The notes: generated by a model from the letters alone, not told the origin. DNA of 64,000 nucleotides from Hominimerdicola alba (GCF_900109655.1 NZ_FOAT01000008.1:62001-126000), one strand, 5' to 3'; numbered from the stretch's first letter, positions 18,041 through 27,020 are shown. Translations and numbers: made by a program.

Positions 18041-19762
18041 TTACAGATTAGCATTGAACAGGTTTTTCAGCTGATAGATGACATCGTCTGTATCAGCGTT
18101 TATGGTAGCTGCTTCGTTCATCTCGGATATAGCTTTCAGCTCGTCGAGATCAGCGTTGTAGCCAATGGTGTATATCGGTATCTGTGAAGCCGTAACAGCG
18201 TCATTGATATCTTTTATACCTGCGCCGACATTAGACTGACCGTCGCTGAGCAGGAATACCATTGGCGATACATTCGGGTTCTGCGTCATGAAATCTCTCA
18301 GCATTATCACAGCCTCTGAAAGTGCGGAATAAGTAGCTGTATTGCCAGATGCAGTAAGAGAATCAACAGCACCCATGAAGTAAGCCTGCTGATTTATATC
18401 GAACTGACCGATCTCCAGCTCAACATTCACGCCGTTTGAATAGGATACCACGCCGATATAGTTGGTAGAGTTAATATACTTTATACTGTTGCTCAGTGAC
18501 ATTTTAAGGGAGTTTATAGGCTCGCCTGACATTGAGCCGGAGCAGTCGAGAACGAACACTGCCGCTATGGGCTTGCCTGTGTTCTTGTTCTTTTTCCAGA
18601 GCTTCTGTATCTGCATCCAGTTGCTTCCGCTTATATTATCAAGTCCGCCCTTGTAGTCTTCAAGACCGTTGAAGCCGTATTCTGTAGCTTTTTTCTTTGC
18701 GCTGTCAGATGCGCAGAACTCAGCGAACTCCTGAAGAGCAGAAAGCTTATCACTGCTGACATCACCAACAGCAACAAGAGGATTATCGTGTCTCATGCCG
18801 AATGGTATAAACTTATAGTTGTTTGTGAGGGTCACATCCTGAGTGTAGGACTGATATTCCATCATCATACAGTCGAAAGTTCCGCTTTCAGCAGCTGTTC
18901 TCATTTGCAGTGTATTATATGCAACAAAGGGAACGTTATCCTGGAATGACTGGAATCCCTTTACCGCATCTGCACTCAGTGGGTCGTTTTCGTCAAAGCT
19001 GTTCAGCATAGCCGCCAGGAAGTTCAGTCCTGTTGTGGATACAAATGGGTTAGTATAGCCTGTAGTTATAGTGCCCTTTGCGGTAGCATCAACTATAGCC
19101 TTGATATCCACAGTGCCGTACTCGGATTCAAGTGAGGAATAAGTGGTAGGGTCAATGAGTATGCCTGCCGCATTTCCTACAGTCCTGTCTGTGATGGTCT
19201 GTGTTTTTATGCCTTTATCACTCAGTATATTGCACCAGATATTAGCCGATGGCGATATAGCATCGGGGGTGTAAACGCCTGCCGCTATATAGTCTATCTG
19301 TGTACCCGAGGATATGGAGCGCAGTCTTATGCCAACGCTTTTGCCGTTTACCTCTGCGTTCGAGGAATTGAATTCCTCAGCCATTTCAGTCATCCAGCCG
19401 TCAGTGCCAGTGCCTGCCTTTTCGGGGGAAGAGAATATCTCCACCACGATATCCTTTCCGTAAGGCTCAACGCCTACGGGGTAGGTATTGTCGATATCGG
19501 GAAGTTCCTCAGCAGCAAAAGTATCATCAAAAGAAACCGTGCCTTTGGGCGCGTAGTTCCTTGTAACAGTTACTTTCTCTGCGCTGTTTTTCAGATTCTT
19601 GTCGATATCTTCAGCACTAAGGATCTTATTTCCGTTCTTGTCAGTGTCCTTTTCCTTTGATTTTTTAGAGCCGTTTGATGACACTGCGGCTATTATAACT
19701 ATAATGATACCTATAACAACTACAACAGCGCCCAGCACAGCCGGTTTCATCTTTTTTGTCAT
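18041..19762 (-). CDS. Membrane-anchored substrate-binding and VWA domain protein
   Basis: The 573 aa protein has one N-terminal membrane segment (about 6-29) and a Lys/Asp-rich linker. A periplasmic-binding-protein-like domain follows (about 95-375), with VVEIFSSPEKAGTGTDGW, ISPSANIWCNIL and FVAYNTLQM. A C-terminal von Willebrand A domain (about 390-570) has the complete metal site: DCSGSMSG, a Thr in GNTATYSAL and LLSDGQSN. This combination is a recognised but uncharacterised family in Firmicutes. A TTG at 19798 would extend the frame but has no ribosome site; the ATG at 19762 is chosen. It is co-transcribed with two unknown genes. Confidence 0.82.
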   Translation of the reverse strand: MTKKMKPAVLGAVVVVIGIIIVIIAAVSSNGSKKSKEKDTDKNGNKILSAEDIDKNLKNSAEKVTVTRNYAPKGTVSFDDTFAAEELPDIDNTYPVGVEPYGKDIVVEIFSSPEKAGTGTDGWMTEMAEEFNSSNAEVNGKSVGIRLRSISSGTQIDYIAAGVYTPDAISPSANIWCNILSDKGIKTQTITDRTVGNAAGILIDPTTYSSLESEYGTVDIKAIVDATAKGTITTGYTNPFVSTTGLNFLAAMLNSFDENDPLSADAVKGFQSFQDNVPFVAYNTLQMRTAAESGTFDCMMMEYQSYTQDVTLTNNYKFIPFGMRHDNPLVAVGDVSSDKLSALQEFAEFCASDSAKKKATEYGFNGLEDYKGGLDNISGSNWMQIQKLWKKNKNTGKPIAAVFVLDCSGSMSGEPINSLKMSLSNSIKYINSTNYIGVVSYSNGVNVELEIGQFDINQQAYFMGAVDSLTASGNTATYSALSEAVIMLRDFMTQNPNVSPMVFLLSDGQSNVGAGIKDINDAVTASQIPIYTIGYNADLDELKAISEMNEAATINADTDDVIYQLKNLFNANL

Positions 19763-19787
19763 TCTTGCACTCAACCTTTCATATAGT

Positions 19788-20579
19788 TCATTCCTCAAGA
19801 CTTCTGTAATCCGAGGTCGTATCTATCAGCTTCTGCATATCTGCAAGAGGTGCTTCGGATATCTCATCAAGGCACACCAGTTCATGTATAAGGCAGTCGA
19901 ATTTGGTGTTTATCTCCTCAAGCCTTTCAGCCCTAGTGCTAACTTCGTCGATGTACTGTCTGCACATATTGTCATTTTCGTCCTGTGACCACTGACGGTA
20001 ATCGAATACGCACACCCTTTTCTTTATCGCCCTTGCATTTGAAGCTGAAACTTTCAGTACGTCATCCAGCACCGAGACATAGTTCTGATAAGTGATATCC
20101 GCAGGATTGAAAGAATCCGAAAGCATACGCAGTGTCTGGTCATACTTAGTGGTTATGCCCTGAATACTCTCCTGAATGCGTGTGCCCAGTTCTGTCTGCC
20201 TGAATGGGTTGTGATAGCTGAAAGCACTCTTATCAACACTTCCGAGGTCTGAATTTATCAGCATAGCTATCTTAGGGTCACCGCTCATATTCTTTAGGCC
20301 ATAGAACTCATAAAGCCTGAACCACTCCGCAAGGTCACGGTACTTCTCGTAAGGAGTCTGCTGTGCGGGAAGTCCCGGTCCTGCAGGCTGTGAGCTTTGT
20401 GTCAGCGAATAGATATACATTCCGTAAGCACCAGTCAGCGCCAGCATAAGCACAATGCCCAGCACTTTCATGGCGCCTCCCCGCTCAAATATCCCAATAG
20501 CCCCGGGGGCAGCCAGCAATATAAGCGAGAGCAGATAAACTATGCTTACTATTATATGTTTTGGTTTCAAATATTTCAC
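19788..20579 (-). CDS. Unknown two-transmembrane protein, first gene of the VWA cluster
   Basis: The 263 aa protein has two N-terminal membrane helices (about 8-29 and 36-59), a Pro/Gln-rich linker and a helical soluble domain of about 180 residues. It starts at a GTG (20579) 35 nt downstream of a consensus promoter; a TTG nine bases later is an alternative. XpaC-like proteins have a comparable layout, but I cannot confirm membership. It is the first gene of a three-gene unit with the substrate-binding/VWA protein and a cytoplasmic helical protein, so a membrane complex is plausible. Confidence 0.65.
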   Translation of the reverse strand: MKYLKPKHIIVSIVYLLSLILLAAPGAIGIFERGGAMKVLGIVLMLALTGAYGMYIYSLTQSSQPAGPGLPAQQTPYEKYRDLAEWFRLYEFYGLKNMSGDPKIAMLINSDLGSVDKSAFSYHNPFRQTELGTRIQESIQGITTKYDQTLRMLSDSFNPADITYQNYVSVLDDVLKVSASNARAIKKRVCVFDYRQWSQDENDNMCRQYIDEVSTRAERLEEINTKFDCLIHELVCLDEISEAPLADMQKLIDTTSDYRSLEE

Positions 20580-20613
20580 CGCTTTTCTGTGTTAATGCAT
20601 TATAATCTTATAT

Positions 20614-20642
20614 ATTATACCATTTTTAACAAACAATGTCAA
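20614..20642 (-). promoter_or_regulatory. Consensus promoter of the VWA cluster
   Basis: On the minus strand TTGACA (20642-20637), a 17-nt spacer and TATAAT (20619-20614) match the consensus, with TGG before the -10. The leader to the GTG is about 28 nt. Confidence 0.87.
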
Positions 20643-20701
20643 TACAGATCTTACCGCGTAAAAGTGAAAGGAGAAAAATGCGCTGTTTTCGGATTCGAGG
20701 G

Positions 20702-20730
20702 TTGCTTTTTGACCTTGAATATGATATAAT
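20702..20730 (+). promoter_or_regulatory. Promoter of the small lipoprotein gene
   Basis: TTGCTT (20702-20707), a 17-nt spacer and TATAAT (20725-20730) with an extended TGA lie about 60 nt before the ATG. The promoter is divergent from that of the VWA cluster. Confidence 0.65.
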
Positions 20731-20791
20731 ATTCGTTAATAAGCAAACGATAAGCACATATAAGTATGATAAAACAGGAAAAGGGATCAAA

Positions 20792-21118
20792 ATGATATTT
20801 TCTAACAGGATCATCAAGTATTCAACAGTAGTTTTTACCGCAGCGTTGATGATATTCCTTGCAGGCTGTAACGATGTAAAATACGATAAGGAATTCAAAA
20901 GCGAATCACCATCGGGAGAAAAAACAGTTACAGTCAAAGTCGATCATGTCAGCCGCCCCGATGTATTTTACAATGATGAATGTATCTTTGAATACAGCGG
21001 TTCAGGTTTTTCCGAAACGGTATACTGGAACGTAGAGTGGATATCGGAGAATGAAATCCGTTTGTACCTTGACAGCTATGAGGGCGAAGACTACAGTATT
21101 GACATCCCAGATGAATAA
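20792..21118 (+). CDS. Small lipoprotein of unknown function
   Basis: This 108 aa protein has a lipoprotein signal with lipobox LAGC (Cys at about residue 27), so it is predicted to be lipid-anchored outside the membrane. The mature part of about 80 residues is acidic and beta-rich (SGEKTVTVKV, YWNVEWISENEIRLYL). I do not recognise the family. The reading frame can be extended upstream to 20636, but that part covers the promoter. The ATG at 20792 is preceded by AGGAAAAGGG. Confidence 0.72.
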   Translation: MIFSNRIIKYSTVVFTAALMIFLAGCNDVKYDKEFKSESPSGEKTVTVKVDHVSRPDVFYNDECIFEYSGSGFSETVYWNVEWISENEIRLYLDSYEGEDYSIDIPDE

Positions 21119-21208
21119 TAGTGCCGCTGAGTGACTTTACAGGCAAAATATTATATTATAATCAAATAAAATAATCCGTAACTGTAAAAAACAAAGGAGG
21201 TAAACGCT

Positions 21209-21898
21209 ATGCTTGATCTAGATAAGAAAAATACAAACATGTATGATGATACATACGGTACATACAGCGCTCATGATACCTATAACAATATGCCCGAATA
21301 CGGCAATAACAGTCTGATGAACAGCTATGACAATGCCCCGAATGATCTGTACCGCTCATCTGGTGACCCAATGTATATATCAAACAATGTGCGAAAAGGA
21401 ACTTCAAGACCTGATTATAAGCCATTTATCCGCGCATTGCCTGTAACTGCGATACTGTGTGTTGCTGTATATCTTGCAGTCTCGCATTTTGCAAATAACA
21501 ATGCTCCCATAGGCTTCGGAATGATCTTTTTCATCTCGGGCAGCATGATATTCTGGACTTCCCTGTTCAGCGAAATTTCAAAGAAAAAGATCTGCACTCA
21601 GCCCGTTATGGCTGTATGTCATGATCTTCATGTTTCGCATAGCAGAGATTCCGACGGATCTTCATCAACAACCTACAGCCCCGTATGGAGATACTATTTT
21701 GATGGAAATTACTACGAGCATCATGAAAGCAGTTCAAGCAACGTTGATGTTCCTCGCGTGGGTGAACAGCGCGAGATAATGGTAGACCCGAACGACCCTC
21801 TTACCATCTACCGCAAAAGTATCCCTAAACTGATTTTCATGCTGATCTTCAGTTTAGTATTCATGGCAGTACCCATTTTTATGGCAATGATCAAATAA
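21209..21898 (+). CDS. DUF3592-like membrane protein
   Basis: The 229 aa protein begins with a Tyr/Asn/Asp-rich, low-complexity cytoplasmic tail (about 1-68). Two membrane helices follow (about 77-94 and 101-121), then a small beta domain with WRYYFDGNYYEHH and VDPNDPLTIY, and a last helix (about 205-226). The beta segment and the DPNDP ending resemble DUF3592 proteins, whose function is unknown. The start has AAAGGAGG. A terminator follows directly. Confidence 0.7.
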   Translation: MLDLDKKNTNMYDDTYGTYSAHDTYNNMPEYGNNSLMNSYDNAPNDLYRSSGDPMYISNNVRKGTSRPDYKPFIRALPVTAILCVAVYLAVSHFANNNAPIGFGMIFFISGSMIFWTSLFSEISKKKICTQPVMAVCHDLHVSHSRDSDGSSSTTYSPVWRYYFDGNYYEHHESSSSNVDVPRVGEQREIMVDPNDPLTIYRKSIPKLIFMLIFSLVFMAVPIFMAMIK

Positions 21899-21905
21899 TT
21901 TTATA

Positions 21906-21941
21906 AAGCACATCTGTCACAACGACAGGTGTGCCTTTTTT
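21906..21941 (+). terminator. Terminator of the DUF3592-like gene
   Basis: An 11-bp stem with one G-U pair (arms 21908-21918 and 21924-21934, loop ACAAC) is followed by CTTTTTT. Confidence 0.88.
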
Positions 21942-22113
21942 GTGCCTTCCCTCAAACAGTATCTTTTGCGGTGAACTGCGTGGTCATTGATTCAAAACAG
22001 TATAGTAAAATATACAGTTTTTAAAAATCATGATGCAATTTCATATAAGTCAGGACACCGTACTGGCGGTCACGTTACAGACACGGCATATGAGAATTTT
22101 GTTTCACGATATC

Positions 22114-22142
22114 TTTACTTTTGCTGAGAAATGTGTTATAAT
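22114..22142 (+). promoter_or_regulatory. Promoter of the Cys-tail/Lgt-like operon
   Basis: TTTACT (22114-22119), a 17-nt spacer and TATAAT (22137-22142) with an extended TGT lie about 60 nt before the first ATG. Confidence 0.68.
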
Positions 22143-22201
22143 TAATGAACAAGACAAATTACTTGCTTTATACTTTATCACTGAAATTATGAGGCGTATT
22201 T

Positions 22202-22753
22202 ATGAAAGTCAATTATTACGGCATACACAGCTGTGAATATATATTGAATGAAGACAAAACACTTATTGCTGCACCACTAGGAGTAAAAATACAGGCTGTT
22301 CAGCAGCTTGGGTTTTATAAAGCCGAGGACGGCAGATGGTATAAAGAACTTTCACCCGATGAAGCCCTATTTTTTCATTCTATGAGAAATATGGATGTAG
22401 TTGACTTTCCTGCTGATAGTTCATCTAACAAACAAGCTTCTTCCTGCGCAAAAGAGATGTCATCCGAAGATAAAAAGAAAGGCTTCATTCTTAGACTCAT
22501 CGCCCTGTTACTGGTCTTCGGTGTAGGTTTTGCGAGTTTACTGCTGTTTGAAAAAAAATCTCTCCCCATCGCCGGATCATCTTTTATAGTCGGAGAGATA
22601 CTTATGATCTATGTTAATATCCGATATCCCAAAAAGCGATCCTCCAAAGAAGTTGGTGTGCTATTAATATTAGACGTAGTGATATGTATTACAATTGTTT
22701 TAATTCTTATTTCTTGCTGTAACGAGTGCACGAGTTGTTTTAAGGGTTGCTAA
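22202..22753 (+). CDS. Unknown membrane protein with Cys-rich tail, copy 1
   Basis: The 183 aa protein has a soluble N-terminal domain of about 65 residues (MKVNYYGIHSCEYI, VQQLGFYKAEDGRWYKELS). A linker with SEDKKKG leads to about three membrane helices (about 98-118, 123-140, 157-174). The last dozen residues hold five cysteines (CCNECTSCFKGC). The N-terminal domain is repeated closely in the next gene, so the pair arose by tandem duplication. Both use nearly the same leader (GAGGYGTATTT before ATG). The domain has the feel of a small protein-interaction module, but I cannot assign a family. Confidence 0.72.
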   Translation: MKVNYYGIHSCEYILNEDKTLIAAPLGVKIQAVQQLGFYKAEDGRWYKELSPDEALFFHSMRNMDVVDFPADSSSNKQASSCAKEMSSEDKKKGFILRLIALLLVFGVGFASLLLFEKKSLPIAGSSFIVGEILMIYVNIRYPKKRSSKEVGVLLILDVVICITIVLILISCCNECTSCFKGC

Positions 22754-22771
22754 AAATTAAGAGGTGTATTT

Positions 22772-23335
22772 ATGATAGTAAATTATTATGGTATCTGCGG
22801 TTGTGAATGTATATGGGATCAGAAAGGTGTATTTCTCGCTGCGCCAGGTGGTGTACAGGTGCAGTCACTTCAGCAGCTGGGGTTTTACACTGCCCAGGAC
22901 GGCAGATGGTATAAACAGCTTTCACCACAGGAATCAGCATATCTGAATTCCATGCAAAATATGTCCGTAGTTGATCTGCCTGCGCAAGGGACATCTTTCG
23001 GAATGACACCTAACATAACTTTTGATGTAGAAACACCCGAGGATAAAAAGAAAGCCAACACTATGTGCATAATATCCCTGTTGCTGATGTTCTGTGTTAA
23101 TCCTTTGATTGTTGCGATAAGCAGGAATGGATACGAAAATATTACATCCATCAGTGGTTTTTCAGGTTTAGCCGCTTTAATACTGATGATCTATGTACGC
23201 GTAAAATATCCGAAAAACACCTTCGGCAAAGTGCTTATGATCGTTTACATAGCATTATTTATTCTAGGTTTGATAGGAATAATTCTTCTTATGGCAATGT
23301 GTGCTTCCTGCATGAAAGACTGTCATGGTTTCTGA
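22772..23335 (+). CDS. Unknown membrane protein with Cys-rich tail, copy 2
   Basis: This 187 aa paralog of the preceding gene shares the N-terminal domain (MIVNYYGICGCECIW, LQQLGFYTAQDGRWYKQLS), the PEDKKK linker and three membrane helices. Its Cys-containing C terminus reads MCASCMKDCHGF. Divergence between copies is strongest in the membrane part. It lies 18 nt downstream of copy 1 and 3 nt before an Lgt-like gene, so all three are probably one transcript. Function is not known. Confidence 0.72.
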   Translation: MIVNYYGICGCECIWDQKGVFLAAPGGVQVQSLQQLGFYTAQDGRWYKQLSPQESAYLNSMQNMSVVDLPAQGTSFGMTPNITFDVETPEDKKKANTMCIISLLLMFCVNPLIVAISRNGYENITSISGFSGLAALILMIYVRVKYPKNTFGKVLMIVYIALFILGLIGIILLMAMCASCMKDCHGF

Positions 23336-23338
23336 TTT

Positions 23339-24043
23339 ATGCATATCCATATAAACACAACTCATTCACACATACAGCCCTACGGTGTGATGATAATCAT
23401 GTCATTTCTGGTTGGCGCCGTTGGAATGTATATACTGAATAAACGAAAAGGCGTACAAAAACGTATCGCCTTGTATATGCTTCTTCTGCTGCCTGTGATG
23501 AGTTTGTTCTGCGCTGTTATGCTGACATACATCACCAGCGGCGGCAAGAGCTACGGGCTTTCATCAGTCGGCGGATTAGTAGGAGTATACGCAGCTGTTA
23601 TCACAATGGGACTTATCTCTCCGTCACGGAACGATCTGCCTGTCATGGCAGAGACTGCAACCGTCATGCTTCCGCTGATGTACAGCGTTTCCAAGATAGG
23701 CTGTTTTCTTGCCGGGTGCTGTCACGGCTTTGATTATGACGGCATTTTTGCTGTGGAGTATTCGGGAAGAAATGCGCATGAATGTCCTGCTTTTCCTGTT
23801 CAGGCATCTGAGACACTCACGTTCCTAATAATATTTCTGATCGGCGTAATACTTTATACCAAAAAGAAACGATATGCTGTACAGGTGATATTCATAACCT
23901 CAGCATCAGCTAAATGCGCGCTGGATTTTCTCCGCGCATCACATGAGGGCATTATCCTTTCGCTGACACAGATATTCTGCATAATACTTGCCTTTATCGG
24001 CATTGTATGGCTCATTTTGAAAATGAAAAAAGCTAATGCCTAA
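23339..24043 (+). CDS. Prolipoprotein diacylglyceryl transferase-like membrane protein
   Basis: The 234 aa polytopic protein resembles Lgt: GGLVG, SKIGCFLAGCCHG, FPVQASETL and a late LDFLRASH appear in the right order among about seven helices. The residue before GGLVG, a catalytic His in classical Lgt (HGGL), is Val here, and the GRIGNFIN segment is replaced by one with three cysteines. It therefore belongs to the Lgt-like side branch, and transferase activity is doubtful. The start ATG is 3 nt after the previous stop without a strong ribosome site, which suggests coupling. Confidence 0.72.
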   Translation: MHIHINTTHSHIQPYGVMIIMSFLVGAVGMYILNKRKGVQKRIALYMLLLLPVMSLFCAVMLTYITSGGKSYGLSSVGGLVGVYAAVITMGLISPSRNDLPVMAETATVMLPLMYSVSKIGCFLAGCCHGFDYDGIFAVEYSGRNAHECPAFPVQASETLTFLIIFLIGVILYTKKKRYAVQVIFITSASAKCALDFLRASHEGIILSLTQIFCIILAFIGIVWLILKMKKANA

Positions 24044-24061
24044 AAATGATCCATAAAACTA

Positions 24062-24100
24062 AAAGAGCTAAGACTAGATATCTATCGGTCTTAGCTCTTT
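24062..24100. terminator. Bidirectional terminator
   Basis: A 13-bp perfect stem AAAGAGCTAAGAC (arms 24062-24074 and 24088-24100) has a 13-nt loop that itself contains the palindrome TAGATATCTA. It lies between the convergent Lgt-like and cyclophilin genes, with AT-rich tails on both sides. Confidence 0.78.
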
Positions 24101-24118
24101 ATAATTTATTAGGTCAAA

Positions 24119-24964
24119 TCATTCCGCATCGGTCACATTTTTATCCGTACCAAGAGTAAAGAAACTGTCGTTTTTGTGCTCGCCATAGGTGGATAAGTAT
24201 GCCTTATTGATGATGATATCCTTCTTTGGACGAAGGTCGTCATCTTCTTTCACTACCTCGGCGCGGCAGATAGCGTCATATGCTTCAAAGCCGTCATAGA
24301 CCTGTCCGAAGATGGTGTACTGCTGGGAGAAATTCGGTATGCCGCCTTTCTCCTTGAAAGTGTCAACCAGCTCGGTGTTGCCGCCTGCAGAATCAAGTTC
24401 TTCCTTGAATTCATCGGTGAACTCCACCGTATCAACAAATAGTATACGGCTACCCGACATGATCTTTCTGTTGAAGATGGAGCCGCCCTTGTCACCATAG
24501 GATATCAGCGAACCCTTGAAAGGCCACAGATCCTTGTTTATCTCGGGTTCGATCTGAGTTTTATCCGTATCAGAAGTCTCGGTACCGTCAGAGGACTTTG
24601 AACCACCCATGAAATAAACATCTTTCTGCACAGCGAAAACATAGGTGTTGTCGTAGTATCCGTCCTTTACCAGATCCTCAAAATACTCCACGAACTTCGG
24701 TGCCTGATCTGGATAAAGCACTGCAGTGAATGTGCCCTCGGTAGTTTCAAACACCACAACAGGTGCATCGTCCTTTGGTAACTGATACTGGATAAGATCA
24801 ACGTTATCAGGGTCAAGTGTGCCTGTCTTCATTCTCTGACAAGCGTTGAACAGTGAGAACACCAACACAAATGCCAGGGCTATCATCGAAAAATTGAAAT
24901 ATATCCTGAAACGCCTGCTGCGCTGCACATCGTAATAATTCTTTTTTGGTTTCTTATTTTCCAT
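24119..24964 (-). CDS. Membrane-anchored cyclophilin-type peptidyl-prolyl isomerase
   Basis: The 281 aa protein has a basic N terminus, one membrane helix (about 22-41) and an extracytoplasmic cyclophilin-like domain. It is recognised by VVFETTEGTFTAVLYPDQAPKFVEYF, DGYYDNTYVFAVQKDVYFMGG and FGQVYDGFEAYDAI. Several catalytic positions of cyclophilin (the FHR and QGGD motifs) are changed (VFAVQ, MGGS), so isomerase activity may be low. It follows cysS by 12 nt with GGAGGAAATA before the ATG and ends the cys operon. Confidence 0.8.
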   Translation of the reverse strand: MENKKPKKNYYDVQRSRRFRIYFNFSMIALAFVLVFSLFNACQRMKTGTLDPDNVDLIQYQLPKDDAPVVVFETTEGTFTAVLYPDQAPKFVEYFEDLVKDGYYDNTYVFAVQKDVYFMGGSKSSDGTETSDTDKTQIEPEINKDLWPFKGSLISYGDKGGSIFNRKIMSGSRILFVDTVEFTDEFKEELDSAGGNTELVDTFKEKGGIPNFSQQYTIFGQVYDGFEAYDAICRAEVVKEDDDLRPKKDIIINKAYLSTYGEHKNDSFFTLGTDKNVTDAE

Positions 24965-24976
24965 TATTTCCTCCGC

Positions 24977-26392
24977 TTAAAGCTTGGTCACTGTTGTGCC
25001 CTGACGAGTTTCCTTGACTTCATAGCCCAGAGCGGTTATCTTGTCGCGTATCTCATCAGCCTTTGCGAAATCCTTGGCTTTTCTGGCAGCCTGTCTTTCC
25101 TCCACCAGAGCCATAACCTCAGCAGGGATATCAGCGCTGCTGTTCTTTTCGTTCTGCTTCTTTGCAGCAGCAATAAGACCTACGCAAAGCACCTTATCGA
25201 TATCATCGATAGCAGCAAGCTTGGTCGCAGCATTGGCATCGGATTTCAGGATATCATAAATAACTGTCATGCCATTTGAAGTGTTAAGGTCTTCGTCCAT
25301 AGCAGCGGCGAAAGCTGCTCTCAGTTCAGCAGCCTTGTCCTTATCGACCTCACCTGCATCCTTTTCGTTAAGAAGCACAGCTATCCTTGAAGTCAGCTTG
25401 TCATAAGCGGTCTTAGCGTTATCGAGGTTCTCCCATGAGAATACCAGTGATTTTCTGTAGTGTGACTGTAAGCAGAAGAATCTGTAGACCAGCGGGTCAT
25501 AACCCTTTTCTTCCAGCAAAGATACTGTCAGGAACTCGCCCTTTGACTTTGACATCTTGCCTGTATCGGTATTCAGGTGATGAACGTGGAACCAGTAGTT
25601 GCACCACTTGTGTCCTATGTAAGCCTCGGACTGTGCGATCTCATTGGTATGGTGTGGGAAGATGTTGTCAACACCGCCGCAGTGGATATCAAGATACTCA
25701 CCGAGATTCTTCATGGAAATGCAGCTGCACTCAATATGCCAGCCGGGATAACCTACACCCCATGGAGATTCCCATTTCAGCTCCTGATCGTCAAACTTGG
25801 ACTTTGTGAACCACAGCACGAAATCAGCCTTGTTGCGCTTATTGGTATCTTCCTCAACGCCCTCGCGAACACCGACTTCAAGGTCTTCAGCGCTGAAATT
25901 ATGGAACACATAGTATTCCTTCAGCTTTGAAGTATCAAAGTAGATATTTCCGCCAGCCTCATAAGCGTAGCCCTTTTCGATAAGGGAAGAAATGACCTTG
26001 ATGAATTCATCGATATATGTGGTAGCAGGTGCTACAACATCGGGTGTCTTGATATTCAGCTTGCCACAGTCGGTGAAGAAAGCATCTGTGTAGAACTTAG
26101 CTATCTCCATAACTGTCTTGTGCTCGCGCTTTGCACCTTTGAGCATCTTGTCGTCGCCTGTGTCGCCGTCAGAAGTCAGATGACCAACGTCGGTGATGTT
26201 CATAACGCGCTTTACATCAAGACCGCTCCAGCGCATATACTTCTCCAGAACGTCCTCCATGATATAGCTTCTCAGATTGCCGATGTGTGCAAAGTGATAT
26301 ACCGTAGGACCGCAGGTATACATGGATACCTTTCCCGCAGTATTGGGTATAAATTCTTCTACCTTGTGACTAAGTGTGTTATAAAGCTTCAT
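24977..26392 (-). CDS. cysS: Cysteinyl-tRNA synthetase
   Basis: This 471 aa class I synthetase charges tRNA-Cys. It has the HIGH-type site YHFAHIGN (about 32-39), the zinc-site Cys28 in YTCGPTVYH, GWHIECSC, HTNEIAQSE and the KMSKS loop (KMSKSKGEF, about residue 270). The length is normal. AGGAGGATACAA precedes the ATG. It is the third gene after the T-box leader, with cysE, so cysteine supply and charging respond to tRNA-Cys. Confidence 0.96.
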   Translation of the reverse strand: MKLYNTLSHKVEEFIPNTAGKVSMYTCGPTVYHFAHIGNLRSYIMEDVLEKYMRWSGLDVKRVMNITDVGHLTSDGDTGDDKMLKGAKREHKTVMEIAKFYTDAFFTDCGKLNIKTPDVVAPATTYIDEFIKVISSLIEKGYAYEAGGNIYFDTSKLKEYYVFHNFSAEDLEVGVREGVEEDTNKRNKADFVLWFTKSKFDDQELKWESPWGVGYPGWHIECSCISMKNLGEYLDIHCGGVDNIFPHHTNEIAQSEAYIGHKWCNYWFHVHHLNTDTGKMSKSKGEFLTVSLLEEKGYDPLVYRFFCLQSHYRKSLVFSWENLDNAKTAYDKLTSRIAVLLNEKDAGEVDKDKAAELRAAFAAAMDEDLNTSNGMTVIYDILKSDANAATKLAAIDDIDKVLCVGLIAAAKKQNEKNSSADIPAEVMALVEERQAARKAKDFAKADEIRDKITALGYEVKETRQGTTVTKL

Positions 26393-26402
26393 TTGTATCC
26401 TC

Positions 26403-27020
26403 CTAGATTTTTTTATTATAAAGCCGTACAGGCTTTCTGAAATTCAGTTCTTCAACTCCCGTTACGCCGAACCAGCTGAGTTCTCCGCCGAAAAGCTTCT
26501 CTGCATCTGCAAGAGCTTCTTCCTCAGTCTTGTAGACCCTTGCCGTCCGATGTACTTCTTTATCAAATTCGCAGGCGGCAAGATAACAGGCTCCCCTGTT
26601 TATATCCGCAACATAGTACGCCAAAGGAACTAGCGCTTTACCGCTGTTCTGCGAATAGAATCGCTGCTGTTCTTCCGTAAGGTTAGCCCGCTTGTAAGAT
26701 GATATCTCCAGCCTGCGATAGCTGTCGAAATAATTGACGAACATTCGGTAGCCCTCTTTGTCGCCGAAATAGGTCATAAGTATATCGAACCAGTCCGCAT
26801 TGGGTTCATCGTAGGTCAGGCTGCAGCGGACATATTCCGTAAACAGACCCCAGTCAGCAGGCAGCAGCGAATAGGCAGTTTTTGCTCCGCCCGTCAGCTG
26901 ATTCTCTATCCTGCAAAAGGCATAACCGTTCAGAAACGTTCTCAGGGCGATAAGGCTTTCACCGCAGGTGTAAAGATAAGGCTTTGCCAGCAATATCTCG
27001 ATAAGATCGATACTATCCAT
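26403..27020 (-). CDS. Unknown protein between cysE and cysS
   Basis: I do not recognise this 205 aa soluble protein. It is Tyr- and Leu-rich (AYSLLPADWGLFTEYVRCS, MFVNYFDSYRRLEISSYKRA) without membrane segment or metal motif. It starts 1 nt before the cysE stop region, with AGAGGGCGA as ribosome site, and lies 10 nt before cysS. It is thus firmly inside the T-box-controlled operon. Its role may relate to cysteine or translation, but that is only context. Confidence 0.65.
   Translation of the reverse strand: MDSIDLIEILLAKPYLYTCGESLIALRTFLNGYAFCRIENQLTGGAKTAYSLLPADWGLFTEYVRCSLTYDEPNADWFDILMTYFGDKEGYRMFVNYFDSYRRLEISSYKRANLTEEQQRFYSQNSGKALVPLAYYVADINRGACYLAACEFDKEVHRTARVYKTEEEALADAEKLFGGELSWFGVTGVEELNFRKPVRLYNKKI

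Noticed and set aside
22030-22236. 68 aa plus-strand frame before the Cys-tail genes
   Set aside because: It spans the promoter and the start of the real gene and has no ribosome site.
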